Source: Tubiluchus corallicola (Eukaryota; Priapulida; Priapulimorpha; Priapulimorphida; Tubiluchidae). Taken from it: a stretch of 57,632 nt of DNA. This document shows, piece by piece, positions 33,331 to 43,826 of this stretch. The stretch lies in contig JAQGDQ010001170.1 of the NCBI GenBank assembly GCA_030141605.1, positions 1 to 57,632 on the forward strand, read 5' to 3'. The position numbers were made by a program, and so were the translations under genes. A model generated the notes under the pieces. The model was not told where the DNA came from. It made no database searches and saw nothing but the letters and a program-made list of their open reading frames with translations. Each line of letters begins with the position of its first letter. Positions within the stretch are counted from its first letter, which is position 1.

Positions 33331-33479
33331 TGTGAACTATAAAGTCACCCTGCATCCAAAAAAACTCATTTTTCTCAAATTTGGTGTCTCCGCATACTGT
33401 CGCCCTGAAATCCCCATGTCTTCGGCTCTATGAAAATACCTATTCATGCTGTTACTTGGTCAGTAACTCTGTTCACCTA

Positions 33480-33790
33480 TATTGGAGTGTATGTTCGAAT
33501 GTATGTGTATGTTTGAATGTATGTGTATGTTCGAATGTATGTGTATGTTCGAATGTATGTGTATGTTTGAATGTATGTGTATGTTTGAATGCATGTGTAT
33601 GTTCGAATGTATGTGTATGTTTGAATGCATGTGTATGTTCGAATGTATGTGTATGTTTGAATGTATGTGTATGTTTGAATGTATGTGTATGTTCGAATGT
33701 ATGTGTATGTTCGAATGTATGTGTATGTTCGAATGTATGTGTATGTTCGAATGTATGTGTATGTTTGAATGTATGTGTATGTTCGAATGC
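33480..33790. repeat. 18-bp minisatellite (tatgtgtatgttcgaatg)
   Basis: About 17 copies; the unit alternates ttcgaatg, tttgaatg and tttgaatgc variants. Because 18 is a multiple of six and the unit lacks stops, frames are open on both strands, giving spurious Cys/Met-rich and His-rich repeats. Confidence 0.97.
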
Positions 33791-33999
33791 CACATTTTGC
33801 TGTTTTCTGCTTGCTTAAAGGAAAAGTCAAGCTTTCTGGGAAATTAGGATCGTCTCAATGTTCGCGAAAAGTGTTCGAAAGATTTAATAATAAAAGCGCC
33901 TCATGTAATAAGTAAAATAACTTTGTAGTTTACGTCTTTCTTAGTATTTAACAGGCACATGTAAGAATGGTACTTCTCTTTGTGTCTCCCTCGCACCCT

Positions 34000-34347
34000 C
34001 CCTTATCATTGTATTTTTTAGTTGTTGTTTATATTATTGATTTAGTCTTATCCATGTTGAGCATAGCTCATAAGTTAATTTCTTCTGCTGCGCTCATAGC
34101 ACTGTAATGCACTGTTAATTAGTAATTTTATAACTTTTATTCTTGTATGTCCTAAATGGACGAATAAATAAATCTAACTAAATAAAATCCGAATGTTGCT
34201 TTTTATGCGTGTACATATTTCAATGTGCATTGCACGTTTTTATGTGCGGTATATGGTTTTATGTGTATATGTATGTATATTTTAATGTACATGTATATTG
34301 ATTACTTTTTATTTGGTGTATAATAAACTAAACTAAACTAAACTAAA
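34000..34347 (+). mobile_element. Retroposon 3' tail inserted in element C3
   Basis: Contains the run tcttgtatgtcctaaatgga followed by cgaataaataaat, a typical LINE 3'UTR ending, and finishes with four (actaa) repeats at about 34325-34345. No protein remnant is visible. Confidence 0.5.
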
Positions 34348-34636
34348 GGGCGCCCCCATTTTGAATGTTCATTCTTCCACCAATGACGTCGTTGATCAAC
34401 TGAGGTAAAGCAGTGCACTGGTAGCTTTTATCAAAGTTTAATAAGCTTTTACAAAAAATGAGATTTTTTAATGTTTTTAAAACGAACACTAGATAAGCTG
34501 TGAACATTCACAGAAGTTTCATTTCGCTTGAACAGCGCACCCTTGCTGAAAGCCACAATGCGCTTACGGAAAATCACGACGAAGTCCACCAGTTACGTCA
34601 TCATTTTCAAGCGAATGGCGGCTACCACCGTGTTTG

Positions 34637-35211
34637 GAAATCATACCCCATTTTGAAGTACGGTAAAAAATTTGCATTTTATTACACCTATAATAATGCC
34701 ATAGCATTAAGGTTAACTAAATAATAGGATAAAACCTTGAATAACAGCGGACAAACGCAACTAGTGATGATATCACAAACGAACAAAATTTCCAGCAGCT
34801 CAAACATTCCACGAGCATGTTGCACATGTTTACGAAAGCGAAAATTGAAGTACAGTGCTACTGTAGAACATTCAGCGTGATATATAAAAACTTGGCACTG
34901 CTGAATTCATGCATTAGCTGTTAAACGTGTACACTGCATCACAACTGAACATCTGAGCATCACTGTTCATCACAACTGAACATGCATTGAGAGGTACAAC
35001 CCTGTTTCTTCTGCAAAGTGTTTGTGACATGCAGAAACTAGAGCCTGGTCTAATGAGCAAATGGCAAAATACATGGAACAGCGAATAACCACCTTGCAAA
35101 CGCAAAATTAGGTTTCTGTGGTAATAAATCCTTCACATAAGTCATTTCCTTTCAATATCTTATAGATTAGATTGTTTTGAGCTACAGCTTAATATTGTGT
35201 ACGGTTTTCCT
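34637..35211 (+). mobile_element. Family B TTAA-type MITE inside element C3 (B4)
   Basis: Follows the B consensus from taccccattttgaagtacgg through attccacgagcatgttgcac to gagctacagcttaatattgt and the terminus cggttttcct, followed by TTAA (35212-35215). The left terminus is missing. Confidence 0.65.
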
Positions 35212-35339
35212 TTAACCGATAAGAGTAAAAGAAACCCAACATGCTAAGTGGGTTGTGCTTTCCTTTAATACCCCGTGTGATGTCTATTTTCTTCGATTAT
35301 TAGAACCCAAGTGTTGATTCTTGTTTTCATTTATTGCAG

Positions 35340-35363
35340 AGCTGACATGTGCAAGTGAAAGAA
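35340..35363 (+). promoter_or_regulatory. Splice acceptor and three-codon upstream ORF of the Kir mRNA
   Basis: A strong acceptor (ttttcatttattgcag, ending 35339) is followed by ATG TGC AAG TGA at 35347-35358, five bases before the Kir ATG. If this exon is used, a minimal upstream ORF precedes the main start, which could damp translation. The start of the mRNA lies in an upstream non-coding exon that I could not place. Confidence 0.5.
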
Positions 35364-36839
35364 ATGCTGAAGCCGTACTCACTAGAGGACGGCACGCCTA
35401 ATCGATTTAGGAATGCTTCATACTATAAGATGGGTGAGGGTGGTGACATGATGTCCAAACATGCGCAAGACAATGGCTTCCTTTCAATTCCGGAGGTGGT
35501 GGTGACCGGTTCCGGTCCGCCGTCTCCGTGTGTGACGGAATCCACCGCCGAGACGGAGATCAGCGAGAAGACGCCGCCACCGTCACAGAAACGCAACCGT
35601 TACGTCTACGGCAAACGCGAGAAGTTGCATCGACGACGAATCGTTCAGAAAAGCGGGACGTTAAACGTGGCCGTGGCTAATGTCGACAACCACACTAGGC
35701 AATACATCGCCGACTTCTTCACGACTTTGGTCGATCTAAAATGGCGATGGACGATCGGAATATTTGCCATGGGATTTTTGATAAGCTGGTTGTCTTTTGC
35801 GGTCATCTGGTGGCTTATATGCTATGCACACGGCGACTTTGACCACTTCGGCGATAACGACTGGACGCCTTGTGTCCGAGAACAGATGTCTTTTGCGTCA
35901 TCATTTCTGTTCTCCTTAGAAACGCAGCACACTATAGGTTACGGTTCTAGGCACATTACGGAGGAGTGTCCAGAAGCAATACTGACTTTGATAATGCAAA
36001 GCATTACCGGGGTGCTGATCCAGTGTTTTGTGGTGGGTATGGTGTTTAGCAAAGTCTCTCGACCAAAGAAACGAGCTCAGACGTTAATGTTCAGCCGCAA
36101 CGCTGTAATATGTAAGCGTGATAATAAACTGTGTCTTTTATTCCGTGTCGGAGATATGAGAAGATCTCAAATACTAGAGGCTCACGTTCGCGTCATTGTC
36201 ATCAAAAAGAAGGTGACGGAGGAAGGTGAAGTTATTCCGCTGCACAGGTACGACTTGAACGTGGGATTCGACACTGGTTTGGATCGGATCTTTATGATCT
36301 GGCCTGTGACCGTGACGCACGTGATTGATGAAGACAGTCCGTTTTACGAAATGACGGCCGACGACTTTGAAAACCAAAAGTTCGAGATAGTCGTGATTTT
36401 AGAGGGCATCATCGAGTCGACTGGCATGACCACGCAAGCCAGGTCGTCGTACCTCAACGGCGAAGTTCTGTGGGGGTACAGGTTTCAACGTCTGGTCACA
36501 TTCCAACGGGAGGATGGCTTGTACAGAATTGACTACTCACGCTTTCACAATACGATACCAGTTGAAACTCCCAATCTTAGCGCACAGCAGTTGGACGAAC
36601 TGAAAGCCCGAGGTCGTCGATCGGGTCTGTCACCTCTAGCTCCGGTTAACCTGTCCGGTTCGCGGGTGTTGCTTTTCGATCCGGACGACACGGAGCTGAT
36701 CACGCCAGGCAGTGATCGACGCAGGTCAGAAGATGATGAAGAAGACGAACTAGAGGAAATGAACGTTCGGAACAATAACGACTTTAATGCCGCCGGTGAT
36801 GCATTACGGCATTTTAACGTTTTGACTGATATGCGATGA
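35364..36839 (+). CDS. Inward-rectifier potassium channel (Kir family)
   Basis: 491 residues from ATG 35364 (MLKPYSLEDG); the frame is also open from a GTG at 35349, which is not needed. It is one subunit of a tetrameric K+ channel in the plasma membrane. In order: a variable N-terminus; the basic RRRIVQKSG slide-helix region; M1 (IGIFAMGFLISWLSFAVIWW); the pore with filter T190-IGYG; M2; and a large cytoplasmic domain. Conserved positions relative to Kir2.1 are the extracellular disulfide pair C170/C202, the E186-R196 filter salt bridge, the PIP2-binding PKKR after M2, and the cytoplasmic rectification glutamates E272 and E347. The M2 rectification-controller position (Kir2.1 D172) is Q220. 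The tail is acidic (DDEEDELEEM) and ends LTDMR with no PDZ motif. The coding part is a single exon; an intron lies in the 5'UTR. The subfamily cannot be set from the sequence alone. Confidence 0.97.
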   Translation: MLKPYSLEDGTPNRFRNASYYKMGEGGDMMSKHAQDNGFLSIPEVVVTGSGPPSPCVTESTAETEISEKTPPPSQKRNRYVYGKREKLHRRRIVQKSGTLNVAVANVDNHTRQYIADFFTTLVDLKWRWTIGIFAMGFLISWLSFAVIWWLICYAHGDFDHFGDNDWTPCVREQMSFASSFLFSLETQHTIGYGSRHITEECPEAILTLIMQSITGVLIQCFVVGMVFSKVSRPKKRAQTLMFSRNAVICKRDNKLCLLFRVGDMRRSQILEAHVRVIVIKKKVTEEGEVIPLHRYDLNVGFDTGLDRIFMIWPVTVTHVIDEDSPFYEMTADDFENQKFEIVVILEGIIESTGMTTQARSSYLNGEVLWGYRFQRLVTFQREDGLYRIDYSRFHNTIPVETPNLSAQQLDELKARGRRSGLSPLAPVNLSGSRVLLFDPDDTELITPGSDRRRSEDDEEDELEEMNVRNNNDFNAAGDALRHFNVLTDMR

Positions 36840-37990
36840 GGCAAAGGTCGTTGTTGTGATTCTTCATCTTTAAATTCTTGTAAATAATTCCGCATCAAAT
36901 TGGCATTTTGCATGGTTTGATCTTTTGAAACGATTTTGTCCAAATGTGTATAAGTGGTACAATATTTTCTGTGAAATTTTCCACTTATAAAATGTGAAGT
37001 GTAGTATTTGGTGAAAGGTTATAAGCCTTTACTATATCACGGTCAGATCAGCTGTGAGGAGTTGAGAAAATTCTTGAATTATATAAAGTAGTTACCCCGC
37101 GTGCACTTGTGGAACATTGAACATAATCACGACAACCCTATGTCGTTGGTATTTTGACTAGCAACGTATTTTGAACATTTTCTGAAGCAGACGTGTAACG
37201 CCACATGTCGTTCCAGTCGATTTCACAAAATATTGATTTTTGAATGGCAAAAACAAGGTATTAAACATAGACAATCAGATTAGCTCAGGATCAACTGATT
37301 ACATTGAGCCTGGAAGCTGGTGGCACAGTCAAGAGTAAAAAGAATTTGGAGCAAGCAAAAGGACAAAAACTCATCTAGTTGGACATTGTCAATTCTGAAA
37401 TAAGATTAGTATACGTTAGCACTTCTTTTGAACAGAAAAAATGGAATGAGTGGACAAAAACCTCCAAAACAGCGTTTAGTTTTTGAATAATCACCTGCCT
37501 CTGCAGTTTTTTTTTACAAAAGATTCTGTTAGCTTCGACTGCAGCGGTGATTTATTATACCCTCTTTTACGCTTAAATTTTTTCCCCAAAATTACTTAAA
37601 CCCCGAGAACGCTCGCACATTACACTTTCAACATTGTCACAAATGCAAATGCAAACGCTTAAGCGTAACTAAGGAGTTCCTGGCGCCATCCAACGAGTAA
37701 AACGTGCGAGAACAAGTTCCAGACTTTCTTTGGAAAGTGACAAATTCACCATGCGTTTCCTTTTTCACAAACCACCAAGAAAAAGTTAAAAGTATCAGAA
37801 AATCTTAGAGCATTTTCTTACTGTTTTTTGTGCAAACCCGAAACTTATAAAGCATGCTGTATTTGACCATTAAGCTGTGCAAACCAATAGCTTTGTTGAT
37901 CTCAAACTCATCACAAAGTGGTGCGAATGCCGTGCTTCCATTCTACATTTTATATTTTAATTAATATGTCACTGGTGGTAATTGATACTA
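36840..37990 (+). other. Kir 3'UTR and intergenic DNA
   Basis: No gene. I found no unambiguous AATAAA close to the Kir stop, so the 3' end is not placed. The rest is AT-rich and unrecognised. Confidence 0.4.
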
Positions 37991-38387
37991 CAGTAAACTC
38001 TGCGTAACTCAAAACATATAACTCAAATTTTTTCGCCTAACTCAAATTAAAAATTATGCTCATTTTAATCAAAATACGTCGCCTAACTCAAAAATGCAAT
38101 TAGTACTCTAGAAAAAAAAAACGTTTTCGTACAACTCAAAAACTGCATCGTTTAACAGTGTTGTGCACATGTTATTTTGTAACATAAGAAAATCGTATTT
38201 CACTGCATAATTTATTATTCTCTGTCATCAAATCTTGTCGTTTATGTATAGAAGGGTTGATTTCTGCCTTCGAATTTCGCTCGCCATCTGGAGGAGGGGT
38301 TTAGAGTTTCTATGCTGGACAGTGGTCAGCATCGCCTAATTCGTTTTTTCCCGCTCCGCTTGGATTGGAGTTATGCGGAGTTTACTG
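37991..38387. mobile_element. pogo/Tigger-like MITE (P3)
   Basis: 397 bp with TA on both sides. Termini CAGTAAACTCTGCGTAACTC and CAGTAAACTCCGCATAACTC; further aactcaaa repeats occur just inside the left end. No transposase. Confidence 0.88.
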
Positions 38388-38724
38388 TACTGATTTGCCA
38401 AAATAAAATGTGTTAATAAACAGTGCCTACAAGCAGTGCAGTACAAAATGATGTGCCTCACCTTGTAAATAAACATCCGAAAGTTTATGCAAGTTATGTA
38501 AATTTGCTTCGACACGGTTATCACAGCTGTTTTTACCGTGTATGTAATTTTTGATACGATTATTTTTCTACGAGTCGTTGTGATATGTATATACGAGAAT
38601 CGACAATAGGCGTAGTTGATGAATTTTTCTTTGCATGTCTGTAAACGGGCCCGAACGGCCCCGAGGTGCATTAGTTGTAATTGTTAATTTGAATTTGAAT
38701 GGTTTCCATTTTCTACGAACATAA

Positions 38725-39264
38725 AGGAAGACCGGACGATTGCTTAGACTCAAAATCATTTTTATTTACTGTCCGAAATATACATTTTCTTGCCTATAAA
38801 AGTTACCAATTGTTCCTCATATTTGAATAATTAGCTTAGAAAGTTAATTAACGGCAACCAAACGCAGCTATTGCTTACATCAGAAACTAACCACAGTTTG
38901 TGCAATGGCGAGTGTCTTCCCTTGCGCGTCAAACGCATTTGGGTAAGTGTTAGTGCTTAAATGCGTGATGTCATGAAAATGGGCTCCACGTCATATGACG
39001 TCAGAAACTAACATTGCAGTTCATGATCATGCTTATCACGGTACCGTCTTCTATTTGTTGGTCAAGCGAATGTGACAAAAAGGGACCGTTGCCAAACTTA
39101 GTAGGTTCACTGAGCCGGGCGTAGCTTTGAAAGTTTAACGAAATTTGAGTATCCGAGGTAATTATTATTTAACCCTAGCTTTGATTTTAAAAAAGCTATT
39201 GTAGTTTTCAATATTTTAGAGAAATCTTTATTCTGAACTAATGTCTACACAATCGTCCGTTTCT
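38725..39264 (+). mobile_element. Family A TTAA-type MITE, copy A4
   Basis: 540 bp, beginning AGGAAGACCGGACGATTGC and ending ACAATCGTCCGTTTCT. Right flank TTAA, left flank ATAA. It contains cgtcatatgacgtcagaaac, gcttatcacggtaccgtctt and other blocks shared with A1 and A2. Confidence 0.85.
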
Positions 39265-39574
39265 TTAATAGAGTGTATATGTGAATTTTTGTTAAGCATA
39301 CCGAATGCACGAACAACCTAGCATTTTGATATTAGATCATGCACACGAAGCTTGTTTTGTTTTACATCCCATCTTACTACTTTATATTTTCTTGTTAAAT
39401 TAGGTTTTGTATTCGTTTTCTCGTTATCAGCAACTAACTTTAAGCATCCGGAGTCAATGGTGGAATCATAAATCATAAGATTGTCACTATATTTCTGAAA
39501 TAGTGTAAATTTGAAATGAGGAACGTGCTCTCCTTAATTTTCAGAACGTCAGTTTAGTTAATAAGCCTTTTCAC

Positions 39575-39840
39575 AGTTTCGTTGTGCGCATGCGCAGTTG
39601 CTGTAGATGAAAGGTACCACGGCAACGCATCTACGATCGTCACTTGACATGTGGGTAATGCAAAACATCAGTTCAGTAACTTCAGTTGTAATGTGTGGAG
39701 TTTACTTTAATTGTGCATTAGTGTGATTTACTAGAAGGATCTTGCTTGGAAACGAGAAAAAATGAACCAGGTAAGATCTTAGCTAGCTGTTAAAACTGTT
39801 ACTATCACAGTAGCATGGGCTGCAAGGCATTGTCAAGTAT
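39575..39840 (+). promoter_or_regulatory. Promoter/first-exon cassette, copy 1
   Basis: A block of about 260 bp ends in a short exon (gagaaaaaATGAACCAG) with a consensus donor gtaag. It is duplicated at 49.09-49.35 kb, where the matching ATG is followed at once by a stop. Shared blocks include acatgtgggtaa, catcagttcagta, ggatcttg and gttactatcacagtagcatg. Confidence 0.6.
39585..39596. promoter_or_regulatory. NRF-1-type palindrome TGCGCATGCGCA
   Basis: A perfect 12-base match to the binding palindrome of NRF-1, common in promoters of nuclear genes for mitochondrial proteins, 166 bases upstream of the candidate ATG at 39762. The duplicated cassette at 49.1 kb keeps only half of it. Whether this organism has the factor is not known from the window. 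Confidence 0.5.
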
Positions 39841-42800
39841 ACACAAATGCGTTGTCTGGTACACTTAACCCTTTGACCTTTTCACGATCATCATCAATCT
39901 TAGGAACTGTGAAAACGCTTATTGTCATCGTGTGATAATTATGGCTGGCCATAATTAGTTGGCAGTATTTTAAACGGTAATTTTTGGATTGTTTACTATG
40001 TGGTACAACATTCGTTTTCAATTTCATTCTTATCGTATTTCTGACATGACCTTTTTATTTAACATGCTGTAATACTTACAATGATGTAAAATTTTGATAC
40101 AGTTCGTGTTCCGACTAATACAATTTCCGATTTAATACTTGGGCAGTGGTATAATTATCATGTAAAACGCTGCAGGCTCCTGCATTTTTAAAGGAAGAGA
40201 AGATGATTTTTCATATACTATCCCATTTTCAAGACCGATAAAAAGTATACATTTTAACACGATTAATACTGCAGAAGCGTTTCTGATAATTAAATAAGAG
40301 ATTAAAAACTTAATTAATGGCAGGCAAGCCCAACTATTGATGACATCACAAACTAACAACTTTCAACAGGAAAAATATTCGACGAGTGTGTTGCACGCGT
40401 TTGCGAAAGCAAAAATTGTGCTACTGTTCAATGCGTTGTACTAAAACTTTCAGTTTTGAACTGAAACTAAAAGTTTCAAGATAAACATTCAAATTTCAAA
40501 TTTATCGCTGTGCTCACGCATGAGCTGTCGAACATGTGTAGTTCATCACAAACTAACACATCTGAACTGAGAAGTATAGCACCTGTTTTTTGTGCAATGT
40601 GTTTCCGAAATGCAGGTGCTAGTGCCTGTCTAACTAACGAATGGTGAAATGCATGTAACAGAGAAGAACTAGTGGTGCGAATGTGAAATTGTTACTGTGG
40701 TAATAATTCTTTCACGCAAGTCATTTTTGAAAAAATAGTACGTTTCCTTTCAATATTTTAAAGAGTAGATTGTTTTGACCTACAGCTTAAGATTGTATCC
40801 AGTTTTGCTTTAAATTGACTTGCTAAAGTAAAACGTTAGTTAATAGCCAGTTTACACGTGTGCCCATCGTGGTAGCAGCGCCCATCTGACACCCGAATTT
40901 TAAACCTTAACTGAAAATAACTTTTTTGTGATAAAATTTCTTGCATGTTTCTAGATTGTATTGTATTATATTATAAAGTTTTTGGATTTGAACTTTCTAC
41001 TTTTTTGATTGTGTAATAAATTGTTGAATCATAAAAAATCTCCGCTGAACTGGTTTATTGGTATTCGTCGTTGTTGAACATCTAAACAACAGTGTGAACA
41101 GACCAAGTTCTGAGGATTCGGAATGTCTACCGTTTTCCCAATTATCTGTGAATGTAACAAAGTGGAAGAAAAAACAATTGTAAAGTCTGTCCCAATAAAT
41201 TGTCCAGACAAAGTCATAGCATTAGCATTGCCTTTACAAAGACTTATGTAACTAGAAAAGAGAATTCTTGGTAATTTAAAATGCTCGAGCCAAATGGAAA
41301 AATGTCACTCGTGTACCTTCCCAGTGTGCACCAGTCACTCGCCAAAAAAACATATTTAATCTTATTGACAGGACAAAGTATTGCACTGATTATGTTTTCA
41401 AACTTTACGTAACGTTACGTTATCTAAACTTGTTTCAAACGACTTACAAAATGTTTCAAAATGTAACAGCCATCGTGGGAGTTCAAAATTTACAAGTTTT
41501 ATAAAGCATTACTGCCAATACAAGTTCTGTGCGAAACAAGGCAGTATGTAAGTTTTAAGGCAAAGTTTTTTAACTTTATTTAAGTACATGTAAAGGGTTT
41601 TCTTGTGCGTTAGCAATTAAATTTACTTAGTAGGTGAACGAGTCGAGTTAATCAGTCAATCACAACAGACCACATGCACATAATGATCAAATTTAAAGTT
41701 TATATATTACATATAAACATATTTGCATATACACATTATCAAATTCAGATCTGTTACATCAATTTAGGATATAATTTTCATAGTTATACTGAACACACGT
41801 AGAAGCAAATGTTACGAAATATGTTATTATTGTATGAGTAAAGTGTTGGTCGTCACGGAAGACAACACATGTTGCAAATGGCGGACTTGCCGAAAATTTT
41901 TATAAGTATGCTCATTTTGATTTTCAATGGCTTTAAATTTTATAGAAATTATTTAATTCATAATCGAGATTCGATGTGTGCGTGCTTTTATCAGTGGCGG
42001 TTCATGTATACAGTGGAACTACAGCACCCCAATTTTCACGCAATATTATCAGTAACATTTAATATAATAATCCTTTTTTCTTTAGTTGTTTCTTCATACT
42101 TGTACAGAACCAGAGCACGTGAGGGGACTACTGTTTGCTTCACAGCCTAGCACAGTGATGCGTTTAGCTGTTGTGCATATACGGCTACTCACACATCTCT
42201 GAGATAATATGCTGTATGCTGCACTGCTAACGTCTGCTGCTAGGTAGAGAAAGTACTGTCGCTCACACAGTTTTGTCACCTGCCACGTGCTTAAAAACCG
42301 TGTACCGGCATATTCTTGAACTGCGGAAATTTAAGCTATTCGTAAGCAAACAAATTTTTGTTTAGGATTTTATCTAGTTTATGTATAAATTTTCACACGT
42401 TTGTTTTGTTTAAAATTACAATTACGACATTAAAATTACATACGTTCGTTTTGTTTTACACAGTATTAAAACAATGGGCAAAAATTTTCTGAAGAAGCAC
42501 CCCCACTAATTTTAACTACAAACTGCCACTGAATTTTACCGTCACTATGCATTATTTTGAACAGGGTGATGAAAACTAGCCAATGGGTTTTAACAATGCA
42601 GTTAGTTTAGCAAATTGCCATTGGGTAGTTACTTCATCATTGTCACGTGCCGATGCTTTTTTTATAAATGTTTGTAATGAAAACTTATTTTCAAAACTAG
42701 TGACAACAGTACAGTCAACCTCGGGTATAAGGTACTCGCTTATAAGGGACACTCGCTTGTAAGGGACCACCAACACTAGTCCCGATTTTTCGTAACGTTT

Positions 42801-43815
42801 TTCCTATGCAAAAATCTGCATATATAAGGTCCTCGGATAGAAGGGACTTTCGGTTATAAGGAACGATATATTCAGATCCCGTGTAATAGAAAGCCAGGTA
42901 AATTACCTCGCATATAAGGGATCCCATGATCAAAGCGAAATTGATAGATTTTTAACCTCTATTTTTTGCAAACTCGGCCTTCGAACAGCTGGGTTTCGGC
43001 GGTCACATATATCTTGGAGCTTCCTACATACCGTTTGCACTGAATGTGTAGCAATAATCCATAAAAATGTGGGTAAACGTACAGAAAAGTACAGGTCTAG
43101 ATGCACCCTCGGTCTGACTCAACTCTGGCTATAAGGGACATCGGGCATAAGGGACGGTTCTTTCCGGTCCGGAGGTGTCCCTTATATCCGAGGTTGACTG
43201 TAATAACGATTAATTATTGTGCACAAAAACATAAGCTAATATTTTGATATCGTTACAGGTAGAAAGATATTAAACATGATAAATTTACTAAGCTACACTG
43301 AAATAGATAATGTCAGTCCTTTAGTAGCAGGAACTTAAGCAAGAACTAATGTCAGTCCTTTAGCAAGAACAATGATTATAGCAATTATCATTGCCATACT
43401 GTATATTATAGACAGCGAATTATTTCTTGAGTAAGCGAAAATTAATGGAAAAGCTATTGTTACCAAAAAATAGAAGTGTTTGGAGGAAGAGATGACCATT
43501 GGCCAGCAAAAATTGGTCTTACACTGGCTGTTAGTAACAGCTTTAGCACCGCAGGACACTTACAATTACGATTAGTAAGCGAAGAAAACCGTACCTCAAT
43601 GTACAATTAGTTATAGCAAAATTAATTCTTTTCTTATTTTTTAGCAGAAATCACAGCAACAAGGCATGATGCTGGCAAGTCGTCTCTCCTCGACCTGGTG
43701 CTGCCATCTAGCCACCATTTCACAAAGCGTTCCTGCTGTCCAAAGCAAGCAGATGCAATACCACCGATTAGCATGGATGGTTTGTATTTACAAACGGCAC
43801 TGTCAGCTGCAATAA
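39762..43815 (+). CDS. Tentative two-exon gene for a small acid-free, mitochondrial-presequence-like protein
   Basis: Exon 1 (39762-39770, Met-Asn-Gln) ends in gtaag. Exon 2 (43645-43815) follows a textbook acceptor (ttcttttcttattttttag) in frame and runs 56 codons to a TAA, giving 59 residues. An NAG alternative would remove the first Gln of exon 2. The protein has no Asp or Glu at all and is rich in Ser, Gln, Arg/His and hydrophobic residues (MMLASRLSSTWCCHLA), like a mitochondrial targeting sequence. A possible donor (gatg/gtttgt at 43777) would instead join it to later exons. It stops 11 bp from the PARL stop on the other strand, so exon 2 is antisense to the PARL 3'UTR. I recognise no family, and chance is possible. 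Confidence 0.35.
40192..40809 (+). mobile_element. Family B TTAA-type MITE, full-length copy B3
   Basis: 618 bp with TTAA on both sides (40188-40191 and 40810-40813). Begins AGGAAGAGAAGATGATTTTT and ends ttgtatccagttttgct. It lies in the long intron of the tentative small gene. A 75-codon minus-strand frame here reappears in B6 only because the copies are related. Confidence 0.9.
41214..41611 (+). mobile_element. Family D TTAA-type MITE, 5'-truncated copy D6
   Basis: Shares with D3 cagtgtgcaccagtcactcg, aacttgtttcaaacgac and the terminus gggttttcttgtgc, followed by a degenerate TTAG. Confidence 0.65.
41612..42711. other. Intergenic or intronic, no gene supported
   Basis: A 93-codon + frame (41869-42150) has a hydrophobic composition but no recognisable domain or splice context. 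Nothing else is seen. Confidence 0.4.
42712..43200. mobile_element. pogo/Tigger-like MITE (P2)
   Basis: 489 bp with TA on both sides. Termini CAGTCAACCTCGGGTATAAG and CAGTCAACCTCGGATATAAG; ataaggga motifs recur inside both ends. No transposase. Confidence 0.9.
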
Positions 43816-43826
43816 GTAAGCAATCG

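Larger units (their letters stand above)
33819..35264 (+). mobile_element. Family C TTAA-type element with nested insertions (C3)
   Basis: Flanked by TTAA at 33815-33818 and 35265-35268. Begins AGGAAAAGTCAAGCTTTCTG and ends aagtgggttgtgctttcct. Inside are a retroposon 3' tail (about 34.00-34.35 kb, ending taaataaatctaactaaata and an (actaa)n run) and family B sequence (34.64-35.21 kb). The right end lies 75 bp before the Kir splice acceptor. Confidence 0.75.

Noticed and set aside
33381-33847. Cys/Met-rich and His-rich frames on both strands
   Set aside because: Products of an 18-bp repeat that lacks stops in several frames.
36174-36943. Minus-strand frames opposite the Kir gene
   Set aside because: Shadows of the Kir coding sequence on the other strand.
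41869-42150. 93-codon hydrophobic frame
   Set aside because: No recognisable family, no splice signals, no similarity to neighbouring exons; AT-rich DNA gives such frames by chance.
43646-43826. Minus-strand frame continuing past the PARL last exon (ERFVKWWLDGSTR...)
   Set aside because: At first it looked like the PARL C-terminus, but the true last exon ([14 protein letters not shown]...WHEIR) ends at 43827 with a stop, so this is 3'UTR.
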